DNA of 46,520 nt from Rhodoferax sp. OV413 (GTDB lineage Bacteria > Pseudomonadota > Gammaproteobacteria > Burkholderiales > Burkholderiaceae_C), in NCBI RefSeq assembly GCF_900104385.1, contig NZ_FNJA01000014.1:1-46520 (forward strand), in the 5' to 3' direction. Below are positions 1-6,287 of this stretch, piece by piece. The number at the start of each line of letters is the position of its first letter. The first letter of the stretch is position 1. The position numbers and the translations under genes were made by a program. The notes below the pieces were generated by a model. It ran no database searches. It saw only the letters and a list, made by a program, of their open reading frames with translations, and had not been told where the DNA came from.

Positions 1-201
1 CTGGTGAAGGGCCGGCTCGAAGGCGGTGAGCTTGCCCTCGACGCTGGTGCGTTCGTACTTGGGCACGGCCTCGCCGGGTGCCTTGAGCCACTTCTTGACC
101 GTGTTGCGCGACAGCCCGGTGCGCTTCGCGATCTCGCTGAGGGAGAGTTGGTCGCGCAACTTCATGCGCCTGACCTTGCCAATCATGTCCATGGTGATCA
201 C
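1..201 (-). CDS. istA: IS21-family transposase IstA, N-terminal part (cut by the window edge)
   Basis: Read leftward from a GTG at 201 (or ATG at 192), the frame is open for 67 codons to the window edge. The peptide contains MDMIGKVRRMKLRDQLSLSE followed by a helix-turn-helix (IAKRTGLSRNTVKKWL) and a basic linker. This is the N-terminus of IstA, the DDE transposase of IS21 elements, which binds the terminal repeats through this motif. The IS21-type repeats at 244-304 lie directly upstream, as expected for the left end of such an element. Whether the rest of istA and its helper ATPase istB are intact cannot be judged from this window. Confidence 0.85.
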   Translation of the reverse strand, partial: MITMDMIGKVRRMKLRDQLSLSEIAKRTGLSRNTVKKWLKAPGEAVPKYERTSVEGKLTAFEPALHQ

Positions 202-243
202 CTTGAATCCCTGCTGAAAGTTTCAGCAGGTCAGTGGAACACC

Positions 244-304
244 CTGGTCAATTTTGGATCGGCACTTTGCGGTTTAGCTGGTCAGTTTTGGATCGGCACT
301 AACA
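244..304. repeat. IS21-type terminal repeats and element end
   Basis: Two direct copies of a TGGTCAnTTTTGGATCGGCACT-like unit occur at about 245-266 and 279-300. The outer copy ends in AACA, so the complementary strand begins TGTTAGTGCCGATCC. IS21-family elements carry such repeated transposase-binding sites next to a TG...CA terminus. The element would run leftward from 304, and the cassette-like array begins on its outer side. Confidence 0.7.
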
Positions 305-365
305 GTCCGGGATTTTGACGCCTGGTCTGCAGCACACTCTAGTTTTTCACGAACAGGAGTAGTCC

Positions 366-608
366 ATGAAAACCATCTTGATCAAATGCGGCGCCCTGCC
401 AAACGGTGCTTTTCACGCGGATTCCTTATGTCACGATGATGAGGGGGATTTCTTGATGTCCTTGGTTGGGATGGAGGACGGGGAGCAGTTTCGCCGCAGA
501 TCCGGGTTACACCGGAAGAACTTCCGCGACTTCTGTACGGAATTTGCCATCGATCATGATACGGCGCTGGCTCAAGTCCTGGACCACACGGAAGACATAG
601 ATTTTTAA
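366..608 (+). CDS. Hypothetical protein, 80 aa
   Basis: Small acidic protein of unknown function. An AGGAG Shine-Dalgarno at 355-359 sits 6 bases before the ATG, which supports this start. There is no signal peptide, membrane segment or Cys/His metal site. The sequence is rich in Asp and Glu, has a DDEGDFLMSLVGMEDGEQF stretch at about residues 24-42, and ends in DHTEDIDF. It is the first gene after the IS21 end, reads away from it, and is followed 10 bases later by a terminator-like hairpin, so it is probably a single-gene unit. I do not recognise the family. Confidence 0.6.
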   Translation: MKTILIKCGALPNGAFHADSLCHDDEGDFLMSLVGMEDGEQFRRRSGLHRKNFRDFCTEFAIDHDTALAQVLDHTEDIDF

Positions 609-617
609 GGTATAGCT

Positions 618-646
618 CCCACCCTCTGTCGGTAAAGGTGGGTTTT
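618..646 (+). terminator. Rho-independent terminator-like hairpin
   Basis: CCCACC (618-623) pairs with GGTGGG (637-642) across a 13-base loop and is followed by TTTTATT. It lies 10 bases after the stop of the 80-aa gene. Confidence 0.55.
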
Positions 647-750
647 ATTCCCTCATTCTGGCGCGATGATCGACGGCTTTGGGCCCAAAGCAGTCTCTGC
701 GCTTTCACAAAAGCAGTCTTCTGCTGTATTTCCGGCAGCTCAATTGAATG

Positions 751-1590
751 CTAGTTGTTTGCATGTTCGGGTCCGCGAGTCACTCCGTACAAGGTCGAAA
801 AAAGGAGAGCGTGGGGACCACGACAATTTTTTAAGGTTTCCACCTTCTGAATTGTGGAGGGGTTGCCAAGCTGTGCACGAGTGGGCGAGTCGTGTGTACT
901 TATGCGCACAATTTCGGTGTTTAGCGTATTGTCAGAGAGTACCCAATTTCCGACAGCAAATGGAATAGCACTGTTATCGAAAGAATGACGAACTGAGTAC
1001 CGAGCCTTGGACTCATCGAGCAAATTCATTCGGATGCATGTGTCTGGCTTGAACTGCGAGGATTCCACCTTCTGAATACATGACGAATCACCTTGCTTGC
1101 CCAAGTCAAATCTTACGACTTTACCTTCTTCAAGCAGTCTGTTTAGGCTTGTCTCGGAAGTGTGTAAATAGTGCGTCCGCCCCCCTGAGTCGCTACGCAC
1201 TCTGACTTCTACAAAGCCGAGTCCACGGAGAACCAATAGGTTTGTCACGTTCTGCCAAGTAAGGAATGCGCCCTCGTCCATGACTCCGTCGACCTCAACT
1301 CTTTTCGGTAGGCTCTTTATTTCTTCCTCGCATGCAGGTACGGCAATTTTCATTGCCCACTTCTGTGGACCAATGCCCCAAAAGGAGGTATAGCTCCACG
1401 TCCATAGCCAAAAGAACACAACAGGTATCAGTGCAAATGGGCTCCTCTTCACCATGAGGTAAGAGCTCCCAACAACTACTGCAGCCACTAAGCCATAGCC
1501 AGCAAAAACAATGCAGGTGTAGAAAATAATTTCAAGGCTTGAAAAACCTAACTGGTGCTTTCGATTTCTCGATACGGTTCTTCTGTGCAT
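751..1590 (-). CDS. Hypothetical membrane protein, 279 aa
   Basis: The frame is open from 1734, but the first 48 codons look non-coding, so the ATG at 1590 (MHRRTVSRNRKHQLGFSS) is preferred. Two hydrophobic segments follow at about residues 19-45 and 50-70. The C-terminal two thirds (about residues 85-279) are soluble, with scattered cysteines but no motif I recognise. A conserved-looking patch reads LLVLRGLGFVEVRVRSDSG. The gene is leftward, like the next four, and a copy of the 19-bp boundary motif lies upstream at 1751-1769. Function unknown; the start is uncertain. Confidence 0.5.
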   Translation of the reverse strand: MHRRTVSRNRKHQLGFSSLEIIFYTCIVFAGYGLVAAVVVGSSYLMVKRSPFALIPVVFFWLWTWSYTSFWGIGPQKWAMKIAVPACEEEIKSLPKRVEVDGVMDEGAFLTWQNVTNLLVLRGLGFVEVRVRSDSGGRTHYLHTSETSLNRLLEEGKVVRFDLGKQGDSSCIQKVESSQFKPDTCIRMNLLDESKARYSVRHSFDNSAIPFAVGNWVLSDNTLNTEIVRISTHDSPTRAQLGNPSTIQKVETLKNCRGPHALLFSTLYGVTRGPEHANN

Positions 1591-1750
1591 ATTGTTGGGT
1601 AATGCGCGCGAAAATCTTTCAGCGCAGGGTTTGGTGCACTTATTCACTTGCTCATTGACTGACAGCTCTTGAACGTATCTTGCCACTGCCAAACGGTACC
1701 GGAACCGTGACGCCATCCTCAAAAATGTGGACAACTGGCAGGGAGTCTTA

Positions 1751-1769
1751 AATGTCCGTTGTTGGCCGA
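1751..1769. repeat. 19-bp gene-boundary motif, copy 1
   Basis: AATGTCCGTTGTTGGCCGA, one of six near copies of AAYGTCCGCTTNTGGCCGA. The other copies are at 2265-2283, 2951-2969, 3328-3346, 3799-3817 and 8121-8139. This one lies between the 279-aa and 148-aa leftward genes. Confidence 0.6.
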
Positions 1770-1776
1770 AAACCGT

Positions 1777-2223
1777 CTAGCTGTTGACTGTATCCGCGGT
1801 TGCGGCAGCAGTACCGGCTTCGAACGCATAAACCTCCAGCATGTACGGTTCGGCAATGATGAGGTATCGCTCATCGGCAGTCAGGGTTGCGACAAACCAG
1901 TCGCCGGATAGTGTGCGAAACGATATGTCATAGCGCTGGCCGTCGACCAGCACTTGCACTGGCTGTGAATCCGCCACAGGGTCGAAAGAATACGCGACTG
2001 AGATTCGGTTAGTCAGCAGCAAGGGTGGGTTATCTGAAACGCCAAGCGACTCCGGGTGCTCCGCATCGAACGCGTACGGATTGTCGGTAAGGACTTCAAC
2101 CGAGGCTCGACCAAGGTCCACGCAAAATACCTCGTCGTAATCGAAGACGTGCATCAGGCCGTCCGTCGGGAGAGTGAAGCCGCGAATACGCTCGGAAATA
2201 CGCGGTAGCTCGATTTTTCTCAT
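1777..2223 (-). CDS. Hypothetical protein, 148 aa
   Basis: The frame is open further upstream, but the upstream part reads through the 38-bp repeat at 2277-2314. The ATG at 2223 (MRKIELPRISERIRGFTLPT) is therefore the likely start. The product is soluble and acidic, with alternating hydrophobic residues suggestive of a beta-rich fold (for example DVFD-type segments and RISVAYSFDPVADSQPVQVL). No signal peptide, membrane segment or catalytic motif was recognised. It belongs to the leftward run of orphan genes and is flanked on both sides by copies of the 19-bp boundary motif. Function unknown. Confidence 0.55.
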   Translation of the reverse strand: MRKIELPRISERIRGFTLPTDGLMHVFDYDEVFCVDLGRASVEVLTDNPYAFDAEHPESLGVSDNPPLLLTNRISVAYSFDPVADSQPVQVLVDGQRYDISFRTLSGDWFVATLTADERYLIIAEPYMLEVYAFEAGTAAATADTVNS

Positions 2224-2264
2224 GGAAGTTGTCAAGTGAAATGCGGAATCAGAGGGCGACTTCG

Positions 2265-2283
2265 TATGTCCGGTAATGGCCGA
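2265..2283. repeat. 19-bp gene-boundary motif, copy 2
   Basis: TATGTCCGGTAATGGCCGA. It lies about 40 bases upstream of the 148-aa leftward gene and overlaps the start of the 38-bp repeat at 2277-2314. Confidence 0.5.
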
Positions 2284-2314
2284 CTGTAGCCGAAAGGCTG
2301 GCTGGTCCATTCGG
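2277..2314 (+). repeat. 38-bp perfect direct repeat, copy 1
   Basis: Starts TGGCCGACTGTAGCCGAAAG and ends CCATTCGG. An identical 38-bp copy lies at 5945-5982. Both begin with the TGGCCGA part of the boundary motif and lie outside genes. Confidence 0.85.
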
Positions 2315-2377
2315 GCCCTCAGCGGAAATAGCGATTTGCCTAAAGCGGGCATTCAATCCGAGCTACTCGTTTCATCA

Positions 2378-2914
2378 CTACGCCTTTGGGTCCAAGTTTG
2401 TCGAGCCTTCGGCCAACTCACCGGCCACAATCTGCAAGGCGTAAACAAATCCAACTAACTCTTCTGGGAAATAGCGAAAGGTTGCCTCATTCAACGGCGC
2501 GCCTTTTTCTGCCCATGTCTTGCCGACCTTCGAATAATTTTCTTCCGTCATATTTTTGTAACGCTCCCACGGGTAGCGCAAACCAATGAAATTTCCCCCC
2601 CATTCCTTCAAGACGTCTACAGGCTTCGAGGCCAGCGCCGATGGGCCCACGCGCCCGCCAGCCAACGTAAGAAGTCTGGTTTGAGTTTCGCTTGAAAGTT
2701 TTTCGAAAATCTTTTCGTAAAAATGAACATTGGGTGCTGGCTCATGCAAATCTAACTCGTAAACCAATTTCAGCAGAAGTTCAAACCCTAACAGGCGAAG
2801 CAGATACGAAGAATCAGATTGTTCGGAGAGCAACGCCGAGTCAGAAAGCGTTTCGGCATCCTGTAATCGCCGCATCGCTTCCTGGTAGATAAGCCGAGCC
2901 TTTAGCTGGTTCAT
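2378..2914 (-). CDS. Hypothetical alpha-helical protein, 178 aa (possible HEPN-like fold)
   Basis: Starts MNQLKARLIYQEAMRRLQDA at an ATG at 2914. The sequence is helical: an N-terminal helix with DSSYLLRLLGFELLLKLVYE at about residues 34-53, a central FIGLRYPWERYKNMTEENY segment (about 109-127), and a C-terminal hydrophobic helix (FPEELVGFVYALQIVAGELA). Such proteins with a central LRYPxE motif occur as accessory helical proteins with a HEPN-like architecture, but no clear Rx4-6H ribonuclease motif is visible. The family assignment is an inference with low confidence. It lies in the run of leftward orphan genes between boundary motifs at 2265 and 2951. Confidence 0.6.
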   Translation of the reverse strand: MNQLKARLIYQEAMRRLQDAETLSDSALLSEQSDSSYLLRLLGFELLLKLVYELDLHEPAPNVHFYEKIFEKLSSETQTRLLTLAGGRVGPSALASKPVDVLKEWGGNFIGLRYPWERYKNMTEENYSKVGKTWAEKGAPLNEATFRYFPEELVGFVYALQIVAGELAEGSTNLDPKA

Positions 2915-2950
2915 GTGGGGACCTTCATACTTTCAGCGACGGCATCATGG

Positions 2951-2969
2951 AACGTCTGGTTGTGGCCGA
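2951..2969. repeat. 19-bp gene-boundary motif, copy 3
   Basis: AACGTCTGGTTGTGGCCGA, a divergent copy between the 89-aa and 178-aa leftward genes. Confidence 0.45.
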
Positions 2970-2989
2970 AAGCCGAAAATCAGCTGCCG

Positions 2990-3259
2990 TCATGTCCTGA
3001 CGATAAGCATAAGAACCAAAAAGAAAATCAGCAACATGGTGAAAAACATATTCACCGCAATAAGCGATTTCTTTTGCATAAGGACATTCCATATCATCAG
3101 CGCGATGAAACCTAATCCCCCCATCCCAAATAGTGCTAAATGAAGTAGCGCCTTCCAGTACATCAACGAAGGCATGCGGGCCACAAAGAAATAGACAATG
3201 GCAACCACGATGGAAGCTATGAAAGTCAACCTAACCTCTAACGGAGCAGGACCACTCAT
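2990..3259 (-). CDS. Small membrane protein, 89 aa
   Basis: Nearly the whole protein is hydrophobic. Three transmembrane helices are predicted by eye at about residues 9-27 (LTFIASIVVAIVYFFVA), 36-60 (ALLHLALFGMGGLGFIALMI) and 68-88 (AVNMFFTMLLIFFLVLMLIV), separated by short basic loops. There are no conserved functional residues to point to. It stands alone between two copies of the boundary motif, with the same orientation as its neighbours. Function unknown. Confidence 0.6.
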   Translation of the reverse strand: MSGPAPLEVRLTFIASIVVAIVYFFVARMPSLMYWKALLHLALFGMGGLGFIALMIWNVLMQKKSLIAVNMFFTMLLIFFLVLMLIVRT

Positions 3260-3327
3260 TTCTTCCTTGCATATTGAAATAGGGACAACGATTACGTCTC
3301 TAAACTAAACAGCTCGGAGCTCTCTTG

Positions 3328-3346
3328 AATGTCCGCTTCTGGCCGG
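3328..3346. repeat. 19-bp gene-boundary motif, copy 4
   Basis: AATGTCCGCTTCTGGCCGG, preceded by CTTG, so that a degenerate attC right core (TTGAAT) overlaps its start. It lies between the 121-aa and 89-aa leftward genes. Confidence 0.6.
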
Positions 3347-3399
3347 ATTCTGCCTACCGGTTGAGACTGGTCAGACTTTGAGCCGAAACTCCTTCGTCC

Positions 3400-3765
3400 C
3401 TAGTCCCACCAGCAGAAAATTGGATTCCCAGACACACCATAGGCACCAAGGTTACTTTCGTCTGGCCCCCAAAAACAGTAGTACTCATCTTCGTCAGGCT
3501 CATAAACTAACCAGTAGCCAACACCGTTCGAACTTCTCGCGAGTAGATACCCATCGACCGTTGAGCCCAATGCCCGATTTGGGAAGCCTGGCTCCTTAAC
3601 CGTGGCAAACACTCGAATCGGCGGCGTGGCATTTTCCCGAATACTGGTGCGTAAACTTTCAAAGTATTCCTCGTCGTCCAACCCTTTTGGAACAATGACC
3701 GGAGGTTCAGCCTTCATGGCCAGCTCAAGTTTTGTCCAATACGGATTAATTTCAGTGTTGTCCAT
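3400..3765 (-). CDS. Hypothetical protein, 121 aa
   Basis: The ATG at 3765 (MDNTEINPYWTKLELAMKAE) is chosen because the longer frame upstream runs through the boundary motif at 3799. The protein is soluble and acidic, and its C-terminal third is rich in aromatic residues (GYWLVYEPDEDEYYCFWG, then FCWWD at the very end). This resembles small proteins in which a compact beta-sheet domain closes on Trp/Tyr residues, often immunity-like or structural, but I cannot name a family. Last of the leftward run; the next gene faces the other way. Confidence 0.55.
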   Translation of the reverse strand: MDNTEINPYWTKLELAMKAEPPVIVPKGLDDEEYFESLRTSIRENATPPIRVFATVKEPGFPNRALGSTVDGYLLARSSNGVGYWLVYEPDEDEYYCFWGPDESNLGAYGVSGNPIFCWWD

Positions 3766-3798
3766 TGCGCAATTACTTTGGTGTGCAAACCTCGACGG

Positions 3799-3817
3799 AA
3801 TGTCCGCTTGTGGCCGA
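3799..3817. repeat. 19-bp gene-boundary motif, copy 5
   Basis: AATGTCCGCTTGTGGCCGA, the best match to the consensus. It lies between the divergent 121-aa and 186-aa genes and is followed directly by the 89-bp leader repeat at 3821-3909. Confidence 0.65.
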
Positions 3818-3820
3818 TGG

Positions 3821-3909
3821 TAACCTTGCCCTGTGAGCGCCCCGATTTCACGCCTTCGTAAGCTATAGTTTCTCCAGTACAAGCCTGCCGGGTTTCACGG
3901 AACTTTTAT
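3821..3909 (+). repeat. Leader repeat of about 89 bp, copy 1 (probable promoter region)
   Basis: Aligns along its length with 6053-6140 with only scattered differences. Shared blocks include TAACCTTGCCC, GAGCGCCCCGATTTCAC, AAGCTATAGTTT and AAGCCTGCCGGGT. A TATAGT at 3864-3869 (6094-6099 in copy 2) could be a -10 box. Both copies precede rightward genes, so a mobilised promoter or leader is plausible. Confidence 0.65.
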
Positions 3910-3919
3910 GCTAAAGCCA

Positions 3920-4468
3920 ATGAAGACGCTCACGGCTATCTTTGCGGCCCTTTGCATTTCGGCGCACGCCTCCACGCCCACGTCCATAAAGCTGTCCCAG
4001 CTTTATGACGAAGCAAGGATCGTTGGTGTCTTCGAAATCATTGAGGGAAAAGTAGTCTCCCCACGCGGGCAATGGTGCGGCGCACGCTACAAGGCTCGTG
4101 CCATCGAAGGCGTCAAGAACGTGTCACCCGGCGCCGTTGTGGAAGTTGGATATCTCCCGTACTTGAAGATCGGCTCGTCTTACCTACTAGTCTTGGGGGA
4201 GTTTGAGGCGCCCCCACCCACTATCAAATCCGACGAGGAGTTCCGAGCAACATGCAGGCCACTGCTGCCTGCCAATACGATCATGGGCGTTTGGCGAGGT
4301 GCTATGGAAGTGGAGGGGGCGACGAGCGATCAGGCCAAGCGGTCGACTTGGACGGTTCGTCTTCCTGGGTACGTGGACTATCCTCTCGGGACCCGAACAA
4401 CTCAAGTGAATGGTGAGAAGCATCTTTGGTTCACCGACCTTGTGAAAAGGCTTACAGGTGAGCGGTGA
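3920..4468 (+). CDS. Exported hypothetical protein, 182 aa
   Basis: The N-terminus MKTLTAIFAALCISAHAS is a Sec signal peptide with a likely cut after AHA. An upstream ATG at 3908 would add MLKP. The mature part holds two cysteines (WCGAR at about residue 53 and ATCRPLL at about residue 110), which could form a disulphide in the periplasm, and segments such as VEVGYLPYLKIGSSYLLVLG that fit a beta-barrel-like domain (the TIMP/NTR-like pattern of a fold followed by SYLLVL is suggestive only). The leader repeat at 3821-3909 supplies a probable promoter. The gene is followed by an attC-like hairpin, so it behaves like an integron cassette gene. Function unknown. Confidence 0.65.
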   Translation: MKTLTAIFAALCISAHASTPTSIKLSQLYDEARIVGVFEIIEGKVVSPRGQWCGARYKARAIEGVKNVSPGAVVEVGYLPYLKIGSSYLLVLGEFEAPPPTIKSDEEFRATCRPLLPANTIMGVWRGAMEVEGATSDQAKRSTWTVRLPGYVDYPLGTRTTQVNGEKHLWFTDLVKRLTGER

Positions 4469-4556
4469 GCTTTGACTTTTCAATCGACAGGGACCCACAA
4501 CAGCAGAAGGCGGCTCCGCCGCAAGTGTTGGTGGTCCGGTCCTTTTTACGTTAGAC
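4469..4556 (+). repeat. attC-like integron recombination site 1
   Basis: The right core GTTAGAC (4550-4556) matches GTTRRRY. Upstream is a large imperfect inverted repeat: GGACCCACAACA pairs with TGTTGGTGGTCC around a GGCGGCTCCGCCGC centre. The left core is degenerate (CTTTGAC at about 4470). The next gene starts 7 bases after the core, which is typical of cassettes. Confidence 0.65.
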
Positions 4557-4562
4557 CGCATC

Positions 4563-4985
4563 ATGGTGAAGCACGTGCCCTCGACCATCCCCGCTAATGT
4601 CGAAAAATGGTCGGAAGCAAGCCAACGTAAGCTTACCTACGTTGGGACACCTACCGTATACGAAGACATCCATTTCAAGTGCTATCACTGTGGACATCCA
4701 ACAGTATTCTCGGCCGAGGCACAGCGCGAGACCTACGAGGTAAAGAAAGCCTATATATGTCAGCGTCGAACCCTGTGTCAGGACTGTTTTGTGGTTCGCG
4801 TAGCGTTTGAGCGTGAGGTCATGAATCTAAACAGGCGCTGGAAAACTGAGCGACGCGCCGCTGAGCAGTCGCCTGAATTTCTTGAGCGTTGGCTACACTT
4901 GCTGAATGAACTTCCCTGCTACGGTGCTCGACGAAATACTGCACACCTCGCAATGTTGCAAAGGCTTGTGGGCAATGCGGTTTAA
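4563..4985 (+). CDS. Zinc-ribbon protein, 140 aa
   Basis: Starts MVKHVPSTIPANVEKW at an ATG 7 bases after an attC right core, with no Shine-Dalgarno. A treble-clef/zinc-ribbon-like domain spans about residues 39-76: KCYHCGHPTVFSAEAQRETY, then YICQRRTLCQDCF. The CxxC...CxxC knuckles with an intervening FSAEAQ/YE segment match the probable zinc-ribbon family (zf-trcl-like). These are small Zn-binding proteins of unknown role found in many environmental bacteria. The C-terminal half is basic and helical. The stop codon lies inside the left core of the following attC, as in integron cassettes. Confidence 0.7.
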   Translation: MVKHVPSTIPANVEKWSEASQRKLTYVGTPTVYEDIHFKCYHCGHPTVFSAEAQRETYEVKKAYICQRRTLCQDCFVVRVAFEREVMNLNRRWKTERRAAEQSPEFLERWLHLLNELPCYGARRNTAHLAMLQRLVGNAV

Positions 4986-5066
4986 CATCTCGCTCGGTGC
5001 GGACACGCAGCAGCAGGATGCCGTTTTGCGGCGTGTGCTGCGCACCGGGCAGCTTCGACGTTAGGC
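4980..5066 (+). repeat. attC integron recombination site 2 (best example)
   Basis: Left core GTTTAAC (4980-4986, RYYYAAC) and right core GTTAGGC (5060-5066, GTTRRRY) are 87 bp apart end to end. Between them an imperfect hairpin pairs GGTGCG...ACACGC with GCGTGTG...CGCACC. The stop codon of the zinc-ribbon gene lies in the left core, and the next ATG is 9 bases after the right core. Confidence 0.8.
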
Positions 5067-5074
5067 CGCCGGCA

Positions 5075-5407
5075 ATGTCGGTACCAATGCTCTTTTCGAA
5101 GTACGCGATTGCTATTCGCGCCTTTTCGGAGCGCCATCGCCGGAAGTTCCTGGGCGCTCTGATCGTGATCGCTTTCGCGCCGGCTGTCCTTGAGCGGCTC
5201 TTTCAGGTCGGTCCTGGCCCGGGCAAAGTGCTGTTCGTATTCATGCTGCTCTTTTTCGCGGCGGTCATGCCAGCTTTCGTCTTTCGAAAGCCTCTACCTC
5301 ATACTCCTTCGTCTCGTGGTTCGGCTTGGGCATGGGCTCGATCGGTGTTCTGCGCTGTCTGGGTGCTCGCCAGCGCTTGGGCGATATATTCGGGCCTCAA
5401 TGGGTAA
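5075..5407 (+). CDS. Small membrane protein, 110 aa
   Basis: The ATG at 5075 (MSVPMLFSKYAIAIRAFSER) is chosen because the longer frame upstream translates the attC site. After a basic N-terminal stretch, three hydrophobic helices are visible at about residues 27-43 (FLGALIVIAFAPAVLER), 51-69 (VLFVFMLLFFAAVMPAFVF) and 86-105 (ARSVFCAVWVLASAWAIY). No functional residues can be named. It is the sole gene of a cassette bounded by attC sites 2 and 3. Function unknown. Confidence 0.65.
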   Translation: MSVPMLFSKYAIAIRAFSERHRRKFLGALIVIAFAPAVLERLFQVGPGPGKVLFVFMLLFFAAVMPAFVFRKPLPHTPSSRGSAWAWARSVFCAVWVLASAWAIYSGLNG

Positions 5408-5410
5408 GCG

Positions 5411-5465
5411 TTCTAACATGGCAGTCGACGTGGACGTCCTATCGGCGGTCACTTCTACTTTAAAC
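5411..5465 (+). repeat. Degenerate attC-like site 3
   Basis: TTCTAAC (5411-5417) and TTTAAAC (5459-5465) are one mismatch each from the left and right cores. The interior TCGACGTGGACGTCCTATCG resembles the interior of attC 5 (7014-7035, TCGACACGGACGTTCTTTCG). Weaker than the other sites, but placed exactly between two genes. Confidence 0.4.
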
Positions 5466-5492
5466 CTTACCGCCACCCATCGCTATCAAACC

Positions 5493-5831
5493 ATGTCAGA
5501 TCAACTAGAACCACTTGACGCTGACGACGAAGAGAATGACGACGATCCAACGCCGGAGGAGTTGGCGCAGATGCGGCGAGCGACAGCTGCTGACGCTGCA
5601 GCGGTTGATGCACTTATCCTGCAAAGTTGCACAGACCGCTGGCGCAAGGTGGCGATGGTCGTCGGAACTTCTTTGAAAGAATTCGACGCGAAATTTCCTC
5701 ACCTTCCGTATGTCTACATGCCGGTCCGCATCATTGCAATGGAAGACAGCGGTGCGCTTGAGGTGCAAGGTGACCCAATGGCCATGAGGTTTTCAGAGGT
5801 TCGACTCGCAGGGGTAAAACGTGATGTTTAA
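5493..5831 (+). CDS. Hypothetical protein, 112 aa (DUF3658-like)
   Basis: The ATG at 5493 (MSDQLEPLDADDEENDDDPT) is preferred to upstream in-frame starts, which run through attC 3. The acidic N-terminus is followed by a helical region and a core reading DRWRKVAMVVGTSLKEFDA (about residues 48-66) and LPYVYMPVRIIAMEDSGALE, ending MRFSEVRL. This pattern (W-R-K-V-A-x-V-V-G, aromatic-rich VRxLxExGxLExxG, MRFSEVRL) matches the DUF3658 family as I remember it. That family often stands alone or beside DUF1835, and its biochemical role is unknown. The stop codon lies in the left core of attC 4. Confidence 0.65.
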   Translation: MSDQLEPLDADDEENDDDPTPEELAQMRRATAADAAAVDALILQSCTDRWRKVAMVVGTSLKEFDAKFPHLPYVYMPVRIIAMEDSGALEVQGDPMAMRFSEVRLAGVKRDV

Positions 5832-5912
5832 TCCGTTGCTCGAAGCGGACAGTCAACAATAAGAGGCCGCTATGCGGCGGGTGTTACCTACCGTTCTGCG
5901 CCAACGTTGAGC
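5826..5912 (+). repeat. attC integron recombination site 4
   Basis: Left core GTTTAAT (5826-5832, one mismatch) and right core GTTGAGC (5906-5912), 87 bp end to end. An interior hairpin contains GGCCGCTATGCGGC-like pairing with AACA/TGTT arms. The left core contains the stop codon of the 112-aa gene. Confidence 0.7.
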
Positions 5913-5914
5913 GC

Positions 5915-5951
5915 CCGCTTTCTCAAACAGTCACTGACTGGTATTGGCCGA
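5915..5951 (+). repeat. 37-bp direct repeat, copy 1 (follows attC 4)
   Basis: Begins CCGCTTTCTCAAACAGTCAC and ends TTGGCCGA. An identical 37-bp copy is at 7525-7561. Each copy begins two bases after a GTTGAGC attC right core. It resembles the boundary motif (CCGCTT...TGGCCGA) with extra bases in the middle. Confidence 0.85.
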
Positions 5952-5982
5952 CTGTAGCCGAAAGGCTGGCTGGTCCATTCGG
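5945..5982 (+). repeat. 38-bp perfect direct repeat, copy 2
   Basis: Identical to 2277-2314. It overlaps the end of the 37-bp repeat by 7 bases. Confidence 0.85.
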
Positions 5983-6052
5983 ACCCCAAGCCGACGATGG
6001 GCATCACTCTCCAAAGCGGTCTGCGATGCGCTACCCAGCGTTCCCGCGGTCA

Positions 6053-6140
6053 TAACCTTGCCCTTGGAGCGCCCCGATTTCACCTTTTCAAGCTATAGTT
6101 TTCCCTGCATAAGCCTGCCGGGTCTCACGGGATTTTTATA
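6053..6140 (+). repeat. Leader repeat of about 89 bp, copy 2 (probable promoter region)
   Basis: The counterpart of 3821-3909, with a TATAGT at 6094-6099. It precedes the Abi-alpha gene. The stretch from 5913 to 6287 otherwise holds only repeats and no convincing gene. Confidence 0.65.
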
Positions 6141-6287
6141 CCTGGATGTTTGCACAGCAAGGTCGTTAAAAACGTAGGCTGCAAGCCACTCTCAGGAGGA
6201 ATCCGTGTCCAGAATATCCCGCACCGCCCAGCTTATCCCGCAGGTTCTGCGGTCTACATTACGTTCGACCGCGTTCAAGGGGCTGTG

